DNA of 64,000 nucleotides. It comes from an uncultured Neomegalonema sp. (GTDB taxonomy: Bacteria; Pseudomonadota; Alphaproteobacteria; Rhodobacterales; Rhodobacteraceae). The DNA is taken from the NCBI GenBank assembly GCA_937928005.1, contig CALFVD010000044.1, positions 21,584 through 85,583 on the forward strand, read 5' to 3'. The notes beneath the pieces are model-generated. The model did not search any database and was not told where the DNA came from. It saw only the letters and a list, made by a program, of their open reading frames with translations. The position numbers were made by a program, and so were the translations under genes. The first letter of the stretch is position 1, and each line of letters opens with the position of its first letter. Below are positions 1 to 8,261 of this stretch, one piece after another.

Positions 1-316
1 ATAAAGCCGATGAGTATATCAGACTAGACGAGCTGCACGCCGGGACTGCATTCATCGAGCGGTTGATTGGGCGGTGTGGTGAGTAGTTTTGATCCAAAAG
101 TGATATTATGGGTTATAGTGGCACCCTCAACCGCTGCCGAGCGATCGGGCGCGGCCCTGAACATTTTGTTGGAACCGCCGGAAACTTCTACCATAATTAT
201 AGCGAATTGCGATAAACTTGAGCCATATTTCACGCCAAGAGCGGCGTAAAATATGGCGCTTGATAATTCAGGATAATCGCAATTCGCTTTAAGATCACGT
301 TAGACACTTGGTAGCT
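1..316. other. Non-coding left edge with one repeat copy
   Basis: No gene is supported in this stretch. Short open frames on both strands run through the palindromic repeat at 197-292 and have no ribosome binding site or recognisable product. The reductase gene transcribed towards it ends at 317. Confidence 0.6.
197..292 (+). repeat. 96 bp palindromic interspersed repeat, copy 1
   Basis: This is the first of five 96 bp copies in the window. The outer arms are TATAGCGAATTGCGATAAAC at the left and a near-complement ending in AATTCGCTTTA at the right. An inner palindrome pairs CCATATTT with AAATATGG. There is no coding capacity. The size, the terminal inverted repeats and the position between genes fit a MITE or REP-like element. 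Confidence 0.85.
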
Positions 317-1297
317 TTAGCTTTTTACCGCCGCTGCTTCCTTCATTGCGTCCTCGCCTTTTTTCCACAGATTGCCCTGCCATAGCTCTTCAAGGCCGGT
401 TTCGCCGGATGCACCCGCCGTTGTGAGATAGTCGTAATAGGAGGTCGGCTTGTGGCCCGTGATGTTGTAGAAATCGGGGCTACAACGGCAGTAGAAGCCA
501 TTCGATAGGTACTCAAAGAATTCGGCACGGGTACTGCCGAAATCACGCTCGAAATCTTCCATGCTCTGGGCGCGGTAGGTCAGGTCTTTGCCCATTGCCC
601 GACCTAGATCGGCGGCGATTTCATCCATCATCTGCGGCTCTGGGCCGGTAATGTCGTAGAACTTGTCCGCGTGCTTTTCTGGTCCTTCGGTCAGTAAAAC
701 GAAGGCAGCCTCGGCGATATCGCGGGTGGCGACGAAGGAATTGCGGGCCGAACCCAACGGATTACTGAACCAGCCCTCGCCGAGGATATTATCGCTATCG
801 GTTTTAAGCAGGTGGTTCATAAAGAAATTGTTGCGCAACACACTGACCGGCAGGCCCGCATCGATCAATGCCTTCTCACCCCACCAATAATGTTGGAGCA
901 TCAAAGGGATACCCGCCCCTGCGCGCGAGGAATGTTTGGTGGCATCATAGGAGGCGGTGTTCGTATCCGCGCCCATGCAACTGACACGCACCACATGCTT
1001 GATCTGATCCGTACGATTGCCGAGCTCCTTTGCGAAAGCGAGATGACCCTCTAGCATTGGATCAAGCGAGGCAGAGTAGATGGCGCTGACACCATCAAGG
1101 GCGGCATCCCATGTTGCCGGGTCGTTGAGGTCGAATTTCACGACTTCATCGGCCCCTAATGCCCGCAAGGAATCGGCTTTGTTATCGCTGAAGGAGCAAG
1201 CGCGGATGGTGAACTGTCCGTCTTTCGCCAGAAGTGCGAGCAATTCCTTGCCAATGCGACCAGAGGCAGAAGTGATAAGGACGATGGGTTTAGACAT
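317..1297 (-). CDS. NmrA-like NAD(P)-binding oxidoreductase
   Basis: The protein has about 326 residues with an N-terminal Rossmann motif (TSASGRIGKEL, residues 8-18) and a pattern typical of atypical SDR/NmrA proteins: a FDLNDPATW segment after the dinucleotide fold and a long C-terminal substrate domain with FYDITGPEP. The likely role is an NAD(P)H-dependent reductase or redox sensor acting in the cytosol; the substrate is unknown. I chose the ATG at 1297, preceded by GGAATTCCC, over a longer frame starting at 1336 that would add 13 atypical residues. It lies 29 bp downstream of the idnO-like gene on the same strand, so co-transcription is likely. Confidence 0.8.
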   Translation of the reverse strand: MSKPIVLITSASGRIGKELLALLAKDGQFTIRACSFSDNKADSLRALGADEVVKFDLNDPATWDAALDGVSAIYSASLDPMLEGHLAFAKELGNRTDQIKHVVRVSCMGADTNTASYDATKHSSRAGAGIPLMLQHYWWGEKALIDAGLPVSVLRNNFFMNHLLKTDSDNILGEGWFSNPLGSARNSFVATRDIAEAAFVLLTEGPEKHADKFYDITGPEPQMMDEIAADLGRAMGKDLTYRAQSMEDFERDFGSTRAEFFEYLSNGFYCRCSPDFYNITGHKPTSYYDYLTTAGASGETGLEELWQGNLWKKGEDAMKEAAAVKS

Positions 1298-1326
1298 GGG
1301 AATTCCTGTTCGGTGAGGACGCAAAA

Positions 1327-2091
1327 TCAGAGGCAAGTCGTGATGCCGCCGTCGACATAGAGAATATGGCCGTTGACGAAATTGGAGGCGTCGGAGGCGA
1401 GGTAGATGGCGGCCCCTGACAGTTCCTCGACATCGCCCCAGCGGCGGGCGGGGGTACGGCCCGTGAGCCAGCCGCTAAACTCTTCATTATTGACCAATGC
1501 CTCAGTCAATTCCGTCTTGAAATAGCCGGGGCCAATGGCGTTGACTTGGATATTATGCGGCCCCCAGTCGATACACATGCCCTTGGTGAACATCTTGAGC
1601 GCACCCTTAGAGGCGGCATAAGGGGCGATGGAGGGGCGGCCCATCTCGGACTGGACCGAACAGATATTGATGATCTTGCCACGCTTGCGGGGGATCATGT
1701 GGTTGGCAACGGCCTTTGAGACGTAGAAAACCGAATCGAGGTTGGTATCCATCAATTCGCGCCAATCGTTTTCGGGAAAGTCTTCAAGGGGCGCACGGCG
1801 TTGGATGCCCGCGTTATTGACGAGGATATCGATGGGGGCGATATCGCGCTCGATACGGTCAATGCCTTCCTTGACCGAGTCGGCATCGGTGACATCGAAG
1901 ACGGCTTCATCGACGGTATAACCTTCGTTGCGTAGGGTTTCAGCGGCTTTAGCCAATTTGGCGGGGCCGCGACCATTGAGGACAATGCGTGCGCCTGCAC
2001 TCGCCAGCCCACGCGCAAGGGCAAAGCCGATACCTTGGCTAGAGCCGGTTATGATGGCAGTGCGGCCCTTGAGGCTAAACATATCGAGCAT
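1327..2091 (-). CDS. idnO: Gluconate 5-dehydrogenase-like SDR
   Basis: This is a classical SDR of 254 residues. It has the cofactor motif GSSQGIGFALA near residue 17, NNAG near 90, and the catalytic YAASK preceded by a Ser in NICSVQSEMG. The C-terminus YVDGGITTCL is standard for 3-oxoacyl reductase/gluconate 5-dehydrogenase relatives. It probably interconverts 5-keto-gluconate and gluconate. It is divergent from an L-idonate 5-dehydrogenase-like gene 64 bp away, the usual pairing for idonate use, and that supports the assignment. The start at 2091 follows GAAAGGACC; an upstream in-frame extension lacks a ribosome site. Confidence 0.78.
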   Translation of the reverse strand: MLDMFSLKGRTAIITGSSQGIGFALARGLASAGARIVLNGRGPAKLAKAAETLRNEGYTVDEAVFDVTDADSVKEGIDRIERDIAPIDILVNNAGIQRRAPLEDFPENDWRELMDTNLDSVFYVSKAVANHMIPRKRGKIINICSVQSEMGRPSIAPYAASKGALKMFTKGMCIDWGPHNIQVNAIGPGYFKTELTEALVNNEEFSGWLTGRTPARRWGDVEELSGAAIYLASDASNFVNGHILYVDGGITTCL

Positions 2092-2120
2092 GGCATTGGT
2101 CCTTTCGTGAATTGTCTGTA

Positions 2121-2135
2121 GAACGCTTATCGTTC
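2121..2135. promoter_or_regulatory. Inverted repeat in the idnO/idnD divergent promoter
   Basis: GAACGCTTATCGTTC is a perfect 5+5 bp inverted repeat with a 5 bp spacer, centred in the 64 bp gap between the divergent idnO-like and idnD-like genes. A shared operator for a sugar-acid regulator is plausible. No regulator gene is adjacent, so the binding protein is unknown. Confidence 0.35.
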
Positions 2136-2155
2136 CCACAAGGAAAGGTCATCCC

Positions 2156-3190
2156 ATGAAAGCCGTCGTCATTCATGCCGCCCGCGACCTGCGCGTCGAA
2201 GATCGCCCCGTTGGGACGCCCGGTGAGGGGGAAGTCGAGGTGGCAATCCGGGCGGGAGGGATATGCGGGTCTGATCTGCATTATTACACGAATGGCGGTT
2301 TCGGAGCGATCAGGGTAGTGGACCCAATGGTACTGGGCCATGAAGTGGCGGGCGAAATACGGGCGCTGGGGCCGGGGGTCACGGATCTATCGGTTGGGGA
2401 CCGGGTGGCGGTGAATCCGTCATTGCCCTGCCGGGAATGTGCGTTCTGCCTACGCGGACAGCCCAACCACTGTCTCGATATGCGGTTTTATGGCTCCGCG
2501 ATGCGGCGGCCCCATGTGGATGGGGCGTTTCGCGAAAGCCTTGTGGCGAAGGTGTCGCAATGTATCGTCGTGCCGCACGATATGCCGTTTGGCCATGCCG
2601 CCTTTGCCGAGCCATTGGCGGTCGTGCTGAATGGTGTACAAAAGGCAGGGCCATTGCTCGGGCGACGGGTGCATGTGGCGGGATGCGGGCCGATTGGTGT
2701 CCTCGCCGTACTGGTCGCGCGGGCGGGCGGAGCAGCGGAGATTGTGGCGACGGATATGGTCGAGGGGGCACTCGCCATCGTGCAGCAGGTGGGGGCAGAT
2801 CGAGCAATCAATATTGTCGATGAACCAGAGGCAATGGCCGCTTATGCCGCCAATAAAGGGCATTTCGATGTTATGTTCGAGGCGTCCGGCAATGGCGAGG
2901 CGCTGCGCACGGGGCTGGATGTGGTTCGCCCCGGCGGGACCATCGTACAGCTTGGGTTAGGCGGTGATATCACGCTGCCGCAGAATACGGTGGTGGCCAA
3001 GGAATTGACGATCCGGGGAACGTTTCGCTTTCATGATGAGTTCGCGATTGCGGCGCAGATGATTGCCGAGGGCAAGCTCGATATCGCGCCGCTTCTGACC
3101 GAAACGCTACCAATCGAGCGGGCGGAAGAGGCGTTTGCGCTGGCAACCGACCGAAACCGGGCGATGAAAGTACAACTCGCCTTCGGTTGA
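2156..3190 (+). CDS. idnD: L-idonate 5-dehydrogenase, zinc-dependent MDR family
   Basis: The 344 residues match a zinc alcohol dehydrogenase/medium-chain reductase. Catalytic zinc ligands are visible: Cys in GICGSDLHYY (near residue 37) and His-Glu in LGHEVAGE (near 61). The four-cysteine structural zinc lobe CRECAFCLRGQPNHC is near 92-106, and a Rossmann motif CGPIGVLAV near 178. The SDLHYY and FRFHDEF segments are typical of L-idonate dehydrogenases. With idnO it would oxidise L-idonate to 5-ketogluconate and pass it to gluconate. A strong AAGGAAAGG site precedes the ATG. Confidence 0.85.
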   Translation: MKAVVIHAARDLRVEDRPVGTPGEGEVEVAIRAGGICGSDLHYYTNGGFGAIRVVDPMVLGHEVAGEIRALGPGVTDLSVGDRVAVNPSLPCRECAFCLRGQPNHCLDMRFYGSAMRRPHVDGAFRESLVAKVSQCIVVPHDMPFGHAAFAEPLAVVLNGVQKAGPLLGRRVHVAGCGPIGVLAVLVARAGGAAEIVATDMVEGALAIVQQVGADRAINIVDEPEAMAAYAANKGHFDVMFEASGNGEALRTGLDVVRPGGTIVQLGLGGDITLPQNTVVAKELTIRGTFRFHDEFAIAAQMIAEGKLDIAPLLTETLPIERAEEAFALATDRNRAMKVQLAFG

Positions 3191-3271
3191 TTGCTTTTCA
3201 CGGTATTGAAACACCCTGCCCGTACACCTGTAGCAAATGGCGCATGACGCCCTTCGCTCAGGAGACGGAAA

Positions 3272-3883
3272 ATGAAGAACCCCGCGATTGCGATGATCGG
3301 CCTGCTTGCCCTTGCCGCATGTGGCGAGGAAACGAGCGCACAGAACGATAGGACGCAACAGAGTGTCGAGGCTCCCACGGAGCAAACCGACGCTGCATCC
3401 AAGGTAGAGGAAGTCGCAGAAGCGACAGCTGCGCCCGCCGCCGAGCCGGAGCCGGTAGTCGATGCCGTGATCGCGTTTAAGAGCGAAGATGGCGAGCTTG
3501 CCCTGCCCCGCGAAGCCCTGATGATGGTGTCACCCGTCCATGATGGCGATGGCGACACATGGTCGGTTTTCGTGCAAATGGAAGAAGCGGCGGCTGAGAG
3601 GTTCTATACCCTGACGACCAAGATCGCCGGTGAGGCCATGTCGATCATCGTGGATGACATGGTGGTAAGCACGCCGATTCTGGACCAGCCGGTCTATGGT
3701 GGTGGATTTGTTTTCCAAGTCGATAACGACAAAGTGGCCAGCACTGTCGTCGCGGCGCTGAAAGGGCAGGAAGAGGCTTTACCGTTGGGTGTTGCCGTTG
3801 CCGCCGAAGAGGCTTTGCCAAGCGATGAAAACGACGCCGAAGAGGTGGCGAGCGCGGATGAGGCGGATGATTTGGACGAATAA
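3272..3883 (+). CDS. Lipoprotein with SecD P1-head-like domain
   Basis: The 203 residues begin with a lipoprotein signal peptide (LLALAACG, lipobox Cys at about 17). An acidic, Ala/Glu/Pro-rich linker runs to about residue 68, followed by a folded segment whose ERFYTLTTKIAGEAMSIIVD and STPILDQPVYGGGFVF stretches resemble the head subdomain of the SecD P1 region. It is probably anchored to the inner or outer membrane facing the periplasm. The C-terminal 40 residues are very acidic. A role in export or envelope binding is only an inference. It has its own ribosome site (AGGAGA) and no close operon partner. Confidence 0.6.
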   Translation: MKNPAIAMIGLLALAACGEETSAQNDRTQQSVEAPTEQTDAASKVEEVAEATAAPAAEPEPVVDAVIAFKSEDGELALPREALMMVSPVHDGDGDTWSVFVQMEEAAAERFYTLTTKIAGEAMSIIVDDMVVSTPILDQPVYGGGFVFQVDNDKVASTVVAALKGQEEALPLGVAVAAEEALPSDENDAEEVASADEADDLDE

Positions 3884-3929
3884 CCGATAAAGAGATGCAG
3901 AGGGACTGCACCACCCCGTTTCCCTGATT

Positions 3930-4025
3930 TTAAAGCGAATTGCGCAAACGTTGAGCCACAAAGTATCAGGTTTCACGCGAGTCTTGGCGGGAAACCTGAT
4001 TCAATAAATGCGCAAATCGCTATAG
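3930..4025 (-). repeat. 96 bp palindromic repeat, divergent copy 2 (inverted)
   Basis: It has the same length and outer arms as the other copies (TAAAGCGAATTGCG at the left, CGCAAATCGCTATAG at the right), but in the opposite orientation. The centre differs: it pairs ATCAGGTTTC with GAAACCTGAT instead of CCATATTT with AAATATGG. It therefore represents a second subfamily with conserved ends and a replaced core. Confidence 0.8.
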
Positions 4026-4062
4026 GGAAGCGGGGTTTTTTGCGCGCTGACCTGCGCCATGT

Positions 4063-4158
4063 TTATAGCCATTTGCGATAAACATGAGCCATATTTCACG
4101 CCAAGAGCCGCGCAAAATATGGCGTCTGGTAATTCAGGATAATCGTCATTTGCTTTAG
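4063..4158 (+). repeat. 96 bp palindromic repeat, copy 3
   Basis: Full-length copy with TTATAGCCATTTGCGATAAA at the left and TTTGCTTTAG at the right. Its last bases overlap the scoB gene: the scoB stop codon (4155-4157, complement) lies inside the repeat end. It sits 37 bp from copy 2 in the opposite orientation. Confidence 0.85.
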
Positions 4159-4778
4159 TTAATGAGCGTTGCCGCCGTTTTTTCGCGCATCTCGGCATCG
4201 GTAACATTGGGCGCAAGCTCAACAACTTTCAAACCGCCCTCAACCACATCGAAAACGCCAAGATTGGTGATGATACGATCAACAACGCCCGCACCGGTCA
4301 GGGGAAGCGTACATTCCTTTAGAAGTTTGGATTCGCCTTTTTTATTGGCATGATCCATCACAACGATCACGCGGCCCACACCAGCCACAAGATCCATCGC
4401 GCCGCCCATACCCTTCACGAGTTTGCCGGGGATCATCCAATTGGCGAGGTCGCCGTTTTCGGCCACCTCCATCGCGCCGAGAATCGCGGCGGCGATCTTA
4501 CCCCCCCGGATCATGCCGAAGGATGTCGCAGAGTCGAAATAAGCAGTACGCGGAGCTTCGGTAATTGTCTGCTTACCCGCATTGATCAGGTCCGGGTCTT
4601 CATCGCCCTCAAAGGGAAATGGCCCCATGCCCAGCATCCCGTTTTCGGATTGCAGGGTGATATCCTTGTCACCCGTATAGTTGGCCACCAACGTCGGGAT
4701 GCCGATACCGAGATTGACGTACATGCCGTCTTCGAGTTCCTGCGCGGCCCGTTCGGCCATCTGGTTACGATCCCACAT
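4155..4778 (-). CDS. scoB: 3-oxoacid CoA-transferase subunit B
   Basis: The 207 residues are the normal size for the beta subunit of class I succinyl-CoA:3-ketoacid (acetoacetate) CoA-transferase. The motif SENGMLGMGP near residue 44 carries the catalytic glutamate that forms the enzyme-CoA thioester. GIGIPTLVANY near 25 and GGAMDLVAG near 125 are also family hallmarks. It activates acetoacetate using succinyl-CoA, consistent with the leucine-catabolic gene ivd elsewhere in the window. The partner scoA lies upstream with a small gene between, and a shortened repeat copy sits in the 171 bp gap. The stop codon falls within repeat copy 3. Confidence 0.92.
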   Translation of the reverse strand: MWDRNQMAERAAQELEDGMYVNLGIGIPTLVANYTGDKDITLQSENGMLGMGPFPFEGDEDPDLINAGKQTITEAPRTAYFDSATSFGMIRGGKIAAAILGAMEVAENGDLANWMIPGKLVKGMGGAMDLVAGVGRVIVVMDHANKKGESKLLKECTLPLTGAGVVDRIITNLGVFDVVEGGLKVVELAPNVTDAEMREKTAATLIN

Positions 4779-4815
4779 GGGCTTGGTTCCTCTTCATAAC
4801 TCGTCTCTGGCCTAT

Positions 4816-4899
4816 CTATAACGATTTGCGGTGAATCTGAGCCATATTTAGCGCCAGATATGGCGCTTGGTAATTCAGCATCATCGCAATTCGCTGTGG
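4816..4899 (+). repeat. Shortened copy of the 96 bp repeat (84 bp)
   Basis: CTATAACGATTTGCGGTGAA at the left and ATCGCAATTCGCTGTGG at the right match the family. The centre has lost 12 bases (GCGCCAGATATGGCGC replaces the longer hairpin loop). It lies between scoB and the small gene upstream of it, so it is probably transcribed within the sco operon and could form an mRNA hairpin. Confidence 0.75.
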
Positions 4900-4949
4900 C
4901 GTGCGTCATCGTTGCGGTACAGCCTTCCAGCCAAGAGCCGAAAGGGTCG

Positions 4950-5276
4950 TTATTTCTTTTTCCGTGGCGCTTTTGTCGGAGCGGGTTCAGGGGCAAGCAG
5001 GGAGTTGAGGTCGAAACCGCCCACATCATCATCACCCATCGCCGCCAGCATTTCCCCAAGACCACTAGACCCCATGGCCATCGTTGCCGTCATGAATGAA
5101 CCCAGATTGGTTGCGCTGGCGATCATGTATTGCCCGACAAGCTGCGGATTTTTTCTCGCATATCCTTCACCGAAAACAGAGTCGATGGAGTCAACGGCGG
5201 CGTGCAAGAAATCGTCTGTATAACTGATAGCGGCGTCCGAAGAGCTATCACTATCATCTATGTGGTCAATCGACAT
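4950..5276 (-). CDS. Small acidic hypothetical protein in the sco operon
   Basis: I do not recognise this 108-residue protein. It starts with an Asp/Ser-rich segment (MSIDHIDDSDSSSD), has a probable helical middle (NPQLVGQYMIASATNLGSFM) and ends in a Pro-rich basic tail (KAPRKKK). The start at 5276 overlaps the scoA stop as TAATG, so translation is coupled to scoA; longer frames upstream would lie inside scoA. A CoA-transferase accessory or polymer-granule-binding (phasin-like) role is possible from size and context, but nothing in the sequence proves it. Confidence 0.6.
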   Translation of the reverse strand: MSIDHIDDSDSSSDAAISYTDDFLHAAVDSIDSVFGEGYARKNPQLVGQYMIASATNLGSFMTATMAMGSSGLGEMLAAMGDDDVGGFDLNSLLAPEPAPTKAPRKKK

Positions 5277-5983
5277 TATGCTTCGCCCTTCTTGCGGGTG
5301 GTACGCTGTTCGATGCGCTTTTCGTGGCTGCCCTGAATCAGCCGATGCACAAAGATACCAGGCAGGTGGATATGGTCGCCGTCGAGCGACCCGGTGGGGA
5401 CGATTTCCTCGACTTCCATAAGGCATATCTTGCCGCACATTGCCGCTGGCGGATTGAAATTTCGGGAGGTTTTACGGAAAATGCAATTCCCTGTTTCATC
5501 GGCCTTCCATGCCTTGACGATGGCGATATCGGCGACGATGCCGCGTTCGAGAATGTAAGTCTCCCCGTCGAAATCCTTATGCTCCTTACCTTCGGCGACC
5601 TGCGTGCCAACGCCCGTCTTGGTGTAGAAACCGGGGATGCCCGACCCGCCCGCCCGCATACGTTCGGCGAGCGTACCTTGGGGGTTGAATTCAATCTCCA
5701 ATTCGCCCGCGAGATATTGGCACATGAATTCGTCATTTTCGCCAACATAGGACGAGCACATCTTCTTAACCTGGCGCGTCTGGAGCAGGATGCCGAGGCC
5801 GAAATCATCGACGCCCGCATTGTTAGAATAGACCGTCAGGTCTTTGGTGCCCGCATCGCAAATACCTGCAATCAGGTTTTCGGGAATACCGCAGAGGCCA
5901 AACCCGCCCGCCGCAATAGTCATCCCGTCGAACAAGACACCGTCTAATGCGGCGGCGGCGGAATCATAGATTTTCTTGGCCAT
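5276..5983 (-). CDS. scoA: 3-oxoacid CoA-transferase subunit A
   Basis: This is a 235-residue alpha subunit. AGGFGLCGIPENLI near residue 25 is the family signature for CoA binding, followed by NNAGVDDFGLG and GGSGIPGFYTKTGVGT. It pairs with scoB to move CoA from succinyl-CoA to acetoacetate. The unusual point is that a small hypothetical gene and a repeat separate it from scoB, whereas the two subunits are usually adjacent. The gene starts 163 bp from a divergent hypothetical gene, so that gap probably holds both promoters. Confidence 0.92.
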   Translation of the reverse strand: MAKKIYDSAAAALDGVLFDGMTIAAGGFGLCGIPENLIAGICDAGTKDLTVYSNNAGVDDFGLGILLQTRQVKKMCSSYVGENDEFMCQYLAGELEIEFNPQGTLAERMRAGGSGIPGFYTKTGVGTQVAEGKEHKDFDGETYILERGIVADIAIVKAWKADETGNCIFRKTSRNFNPPAAMCGKICLMEVEEIVPTGSLDGDHIHLPGIFVHRLIQGSHEKRIEQRTTRKKGEA

Positions 5984-6146
5984 GTCATCCCCAGAAATTC
6001 AATGTGTTCGGCACTCTTACAAGGCGCAGTGTGACAAGGCAATCATCGCTATCAACCCTACCAAAGCACGATGGCAGATTAAATCACACTTGACAATGTT
6101 CTTTTTATGATCTTTTTTGTCCATGATTTGTTTTTGAGGTTCCGCT

Positions 6147-6794
6147 ATGAATTTTCCGCTTGCCATTGATGCGAATAAGGCAATTCTCCTACGCATTGTG
6201 GCGGGGTTGGTGGCAATGTTGGGCGGCCTGTCGGTAAAGACGGTGAGGCGGCACATTCATCTCTATGCTTTGGCGATTCTGAGGCCCACCGAATCCGCGA
6301 CGCGGCGGCTGATCGCAATTCTCGCTCATGAGATAAGCGTACCGATACGCAGGGCGAGAAACGCGCTAAAAGCTGGTATTCCGAAAGGAAAAGGCACGCG
6401 AATTCCGGCTTTCGGCCTGTTTGATAAAAGAAAGAATGTCGATCCAAAAACGAAACGTGTTCCGGGATATGGGCCGAGTGTGCGGGGCTTTGACGATGAG
6501 GAATATTTCCCACCACCCAAATCCACCCCACATTCGGACGATCTTGTAAATGCCGGGCCGTTAATGCGGCGATTACTGGCTTTACAGCAGGCGCTTGGTG
6601 ATCTGCCCCGACAGGCAAGGCGGCTGGCGCGGATGCTTGGATCTGGCAAGGCAAAATGGCCGCGCGCAATGCGACCCGGTCGACCACCAGGACATCGGGC
6701 GAAGGGGTCGCATCCAGTTGATGAAGTGCTTGCCGATTGCCACGAACTCGCCTTGATGGCCCTTAATGAGCCGCCCGAAAGAACACCTCCATAA
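6147..6794 (+). CDS. Hypothetical membrane-anchored basic protein
   Basis: The 215 residues have one hydrophobic N-terminal segment (AILLRIVAGLVAMLGGL, about residues 12-28), then a very basic tail with an Arg-rich helix (RQARRLARML). It is not recognised. The topology suggests a single-pass inner-membrane protein with a cytosolic basic domain. A good purine-rich site (GAGG) precedes the ATG, and it is divergent from scoA. Confidence 0.6.
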   Translation: MNFPLAIDANKAILLRIVAGLVAMLGGLSVKTVRRHIHLYALAILRPTESATRRLIAILAHEISVPIRRARNALKAGIPKGKGTRIPAFGLFDKRKNVDPKTKRVPGYGPSVRGFDDEEYFPPPKSTPHSDDLVNAGPLMRRLLALQQALGDLPRQARRLARMLGSGKAKWPRAMRPGRPPGHRAKGSHPVDEVLADCHELALMALNEPPERTPP

Positions 6795-6864
6795 GCCCTT
6801 TCACACCCGCAAAATCGCCCTGCCATTCTCCTCGATTTGGGGAGCGCCTTGTCCTGCGCGATGG

Positions 6865-7518
6865 TCAGTCGGCGAGGTGTTGCATCAGGAATTGGGCGGC
6901 GGCGGCTATGCCGCGCTCATCAATACCATGACCTAGGCCGGGACGCGGGAAACCGGATACCTCAATCCCAACGGCGGCAAGACCTTCACCAGCCTGCTGC
7001 ATCGACTCGAAAGGAACGACCGCATCAGCATCGCCATGAACCAGCAAAATAGGTGGTTTCGTGCGGATCTCATTGCCAAGGCGTTCAGGCTCAAGCAGAC
7101 GACCCGAAAAACCGACAATGCCCGCAAGCGCATGCTCGCGACGCGGACCAACATGGAGAGACATCATCGTGCCTTGCGAAAAGCCCATAAGAGCAACTTT
7201 ATTAGCGGGTAGACCGCTGCGCTCGATCTCGGCGGTGATGAAGTCGTCGAGGGCAATAACGGCGCGGGCCATCCCATCGCGCATTTCCTGCTCGGAGGAA
7301 CCATCAATATACGTAATCGGAAACCATTGGCGGCCAGACGGCGCGGCGGCGCAGGGTTCGGGGGCATTGGGCGAGACGAATTCTGTATCAGCCAAAGCAC
7401 CAGCCATCGGCCCAGCCAATCCGATAAGGTCGTTGCCATCGGCCCCATAGCCGTGCAGCAAGATGACAAGGCTTTTTGCCTCGCCCGATTTCGCCTCAAT
7501 TCGTGGTCCTTCGAGCAT
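6865..7518 (-). CDS. Phospholipase/carboxylesterase family alpha/beta hydrolase
   Basis: The protein has 217 residues, the usual length for the bacterial carboxylesterase/acyl-protein thioesterase family. The oxyanion-region motif LLHGYGADGNDL is near residue 20. The nucleophile Ser lies in GFSQGTMMS (near 114), the acid Asp in HGDADAVVP (near 163) and the catalytic His in LGHGID (near 196). It hydrolyses esters or thioesters in the cytosol; the native substrate is unknown. AGGAGAG precedes the start. Confidence 0.85.
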   Translation of the reverse strand: MLEGPRIEAKSGEAKSLVILLHGYGADGNDLIGLAGPMAGALADTEFVSPNAPEPCAAAPSGRQWFPITYIDGSSEQEMRDGMARAVIALDDFITAEIERSGLPANKVALMGFSQGTMMSLHVGPRREHALAGIVGFSGRLLEPERLGNEIRTKPPILLVHGDADAVVPFESMQQAGEGLAAVGIEVSGFPRPGLGHGIDERGIAAAAQFLMQHLAD

Positions 7519-7593
7519 TCTTCTCTCCTATGCACACCCTTGTTATGCCGCGATTTCCGAGGCGGAATGTGCAATCACGCTCCTCGAAACCAC

Positions 7594-8226
7594 TCAGACG
7601 CCCTCGCGGCCTTTTGCATGGCGGTAATAGCTCCACAAGATGCGCGCCGCTACCCCGCGCCACGGCGACCATTGTTCAGCCATTGCGGCGATTTCGGTAT
7701 GGGTGGGGCGCGCGTCGAGGTCGAAAAGGACGCGCGCGCTTTCTTGAAGGGCAAGATCCTTGTCGGCGAAAATATCAGCGCGACCCACGCAGAACATGAG
7801 GTAGATTTGAGCGGTCCATGTGCCGATACCCTTGACGGCGGTGAGCATGGCCATAGCGTCATCGACATCGCCTTTGGCGCAGAAATCGAGGTCGAGACTG
7901 CGGGAGTGCAAGGCGTCGGCGATGGCTTTTGCGTAACGGACCTTTGGGCGCGACAGGCCCAAGGCGCGCAACTCATCTTCGGTCATGGCGAGGACACGGG
8001 CTGGCGTATCGACCCCGGCTTCGGTGACACGGCCCCAGATACCATTTGCGGCGGCGACGGAGACTTGCTGGCCGACGATAATCTGCAGAAGTGGCGAAAA
8101 ACCCTGCGCGCGGCGGCGCAAGGGCGGCATTCCGGCAATCTCGATGGCACCAGCAAAACGCGGCTCAATGGCGCTGAGATGAGCGACGCCTTCGGCGATA
8201 TCGGCTTCGGTCTCGATGATTCGCAT
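7594..8226 (-). CDS. DNA-3-methyladenine glycosylase II
   Basis: The 210-residue HhH-GPD glycosylase carries the helix-hairpin-helix VKGIGTWTAQIYLM near residue 130, followed by the catalytic-Asp region RADIFADKDLAL. QIIVGQQVSVAAA near 50 is typical of AlkA/Mag enzymes. It removes alkylated purines and starts base excision repair. The start at 8226 (MRIIETEADIAEG) matches the compact family length; a longer frame would overlap the divergent gluQ gene. Confidence 0.88.
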   Translation of the reverse strand: MRIIETEADIAEGVAHLSAIEPRFAGAIEIAGMPPLRRRAQGFSPLLQIIVGQQVSVAAANGIWGRVTEAGVDTPARVLAMTEDELRALGLSRPKVRYAKAIADALHSRSLDLDFCAKGDVDDAMAMLTAVKGIGTWTAQIYLMFCVGRADIFADKDLALQESARVLFDLDARPTHTEIAAMAEQWSPWRGVAARILWSYYRHAKGREGV

Positions 8227-8261
8227 TGGCGCTATCCTCCGGTCGCGGGTATATTCGCGCC

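Noticed and set aside
5324..5947. Open frame antisense to scoA
   Set aside because: The sense frame is a complete CoA-transferase subunit; the antisense product has no motif or ribosome site.
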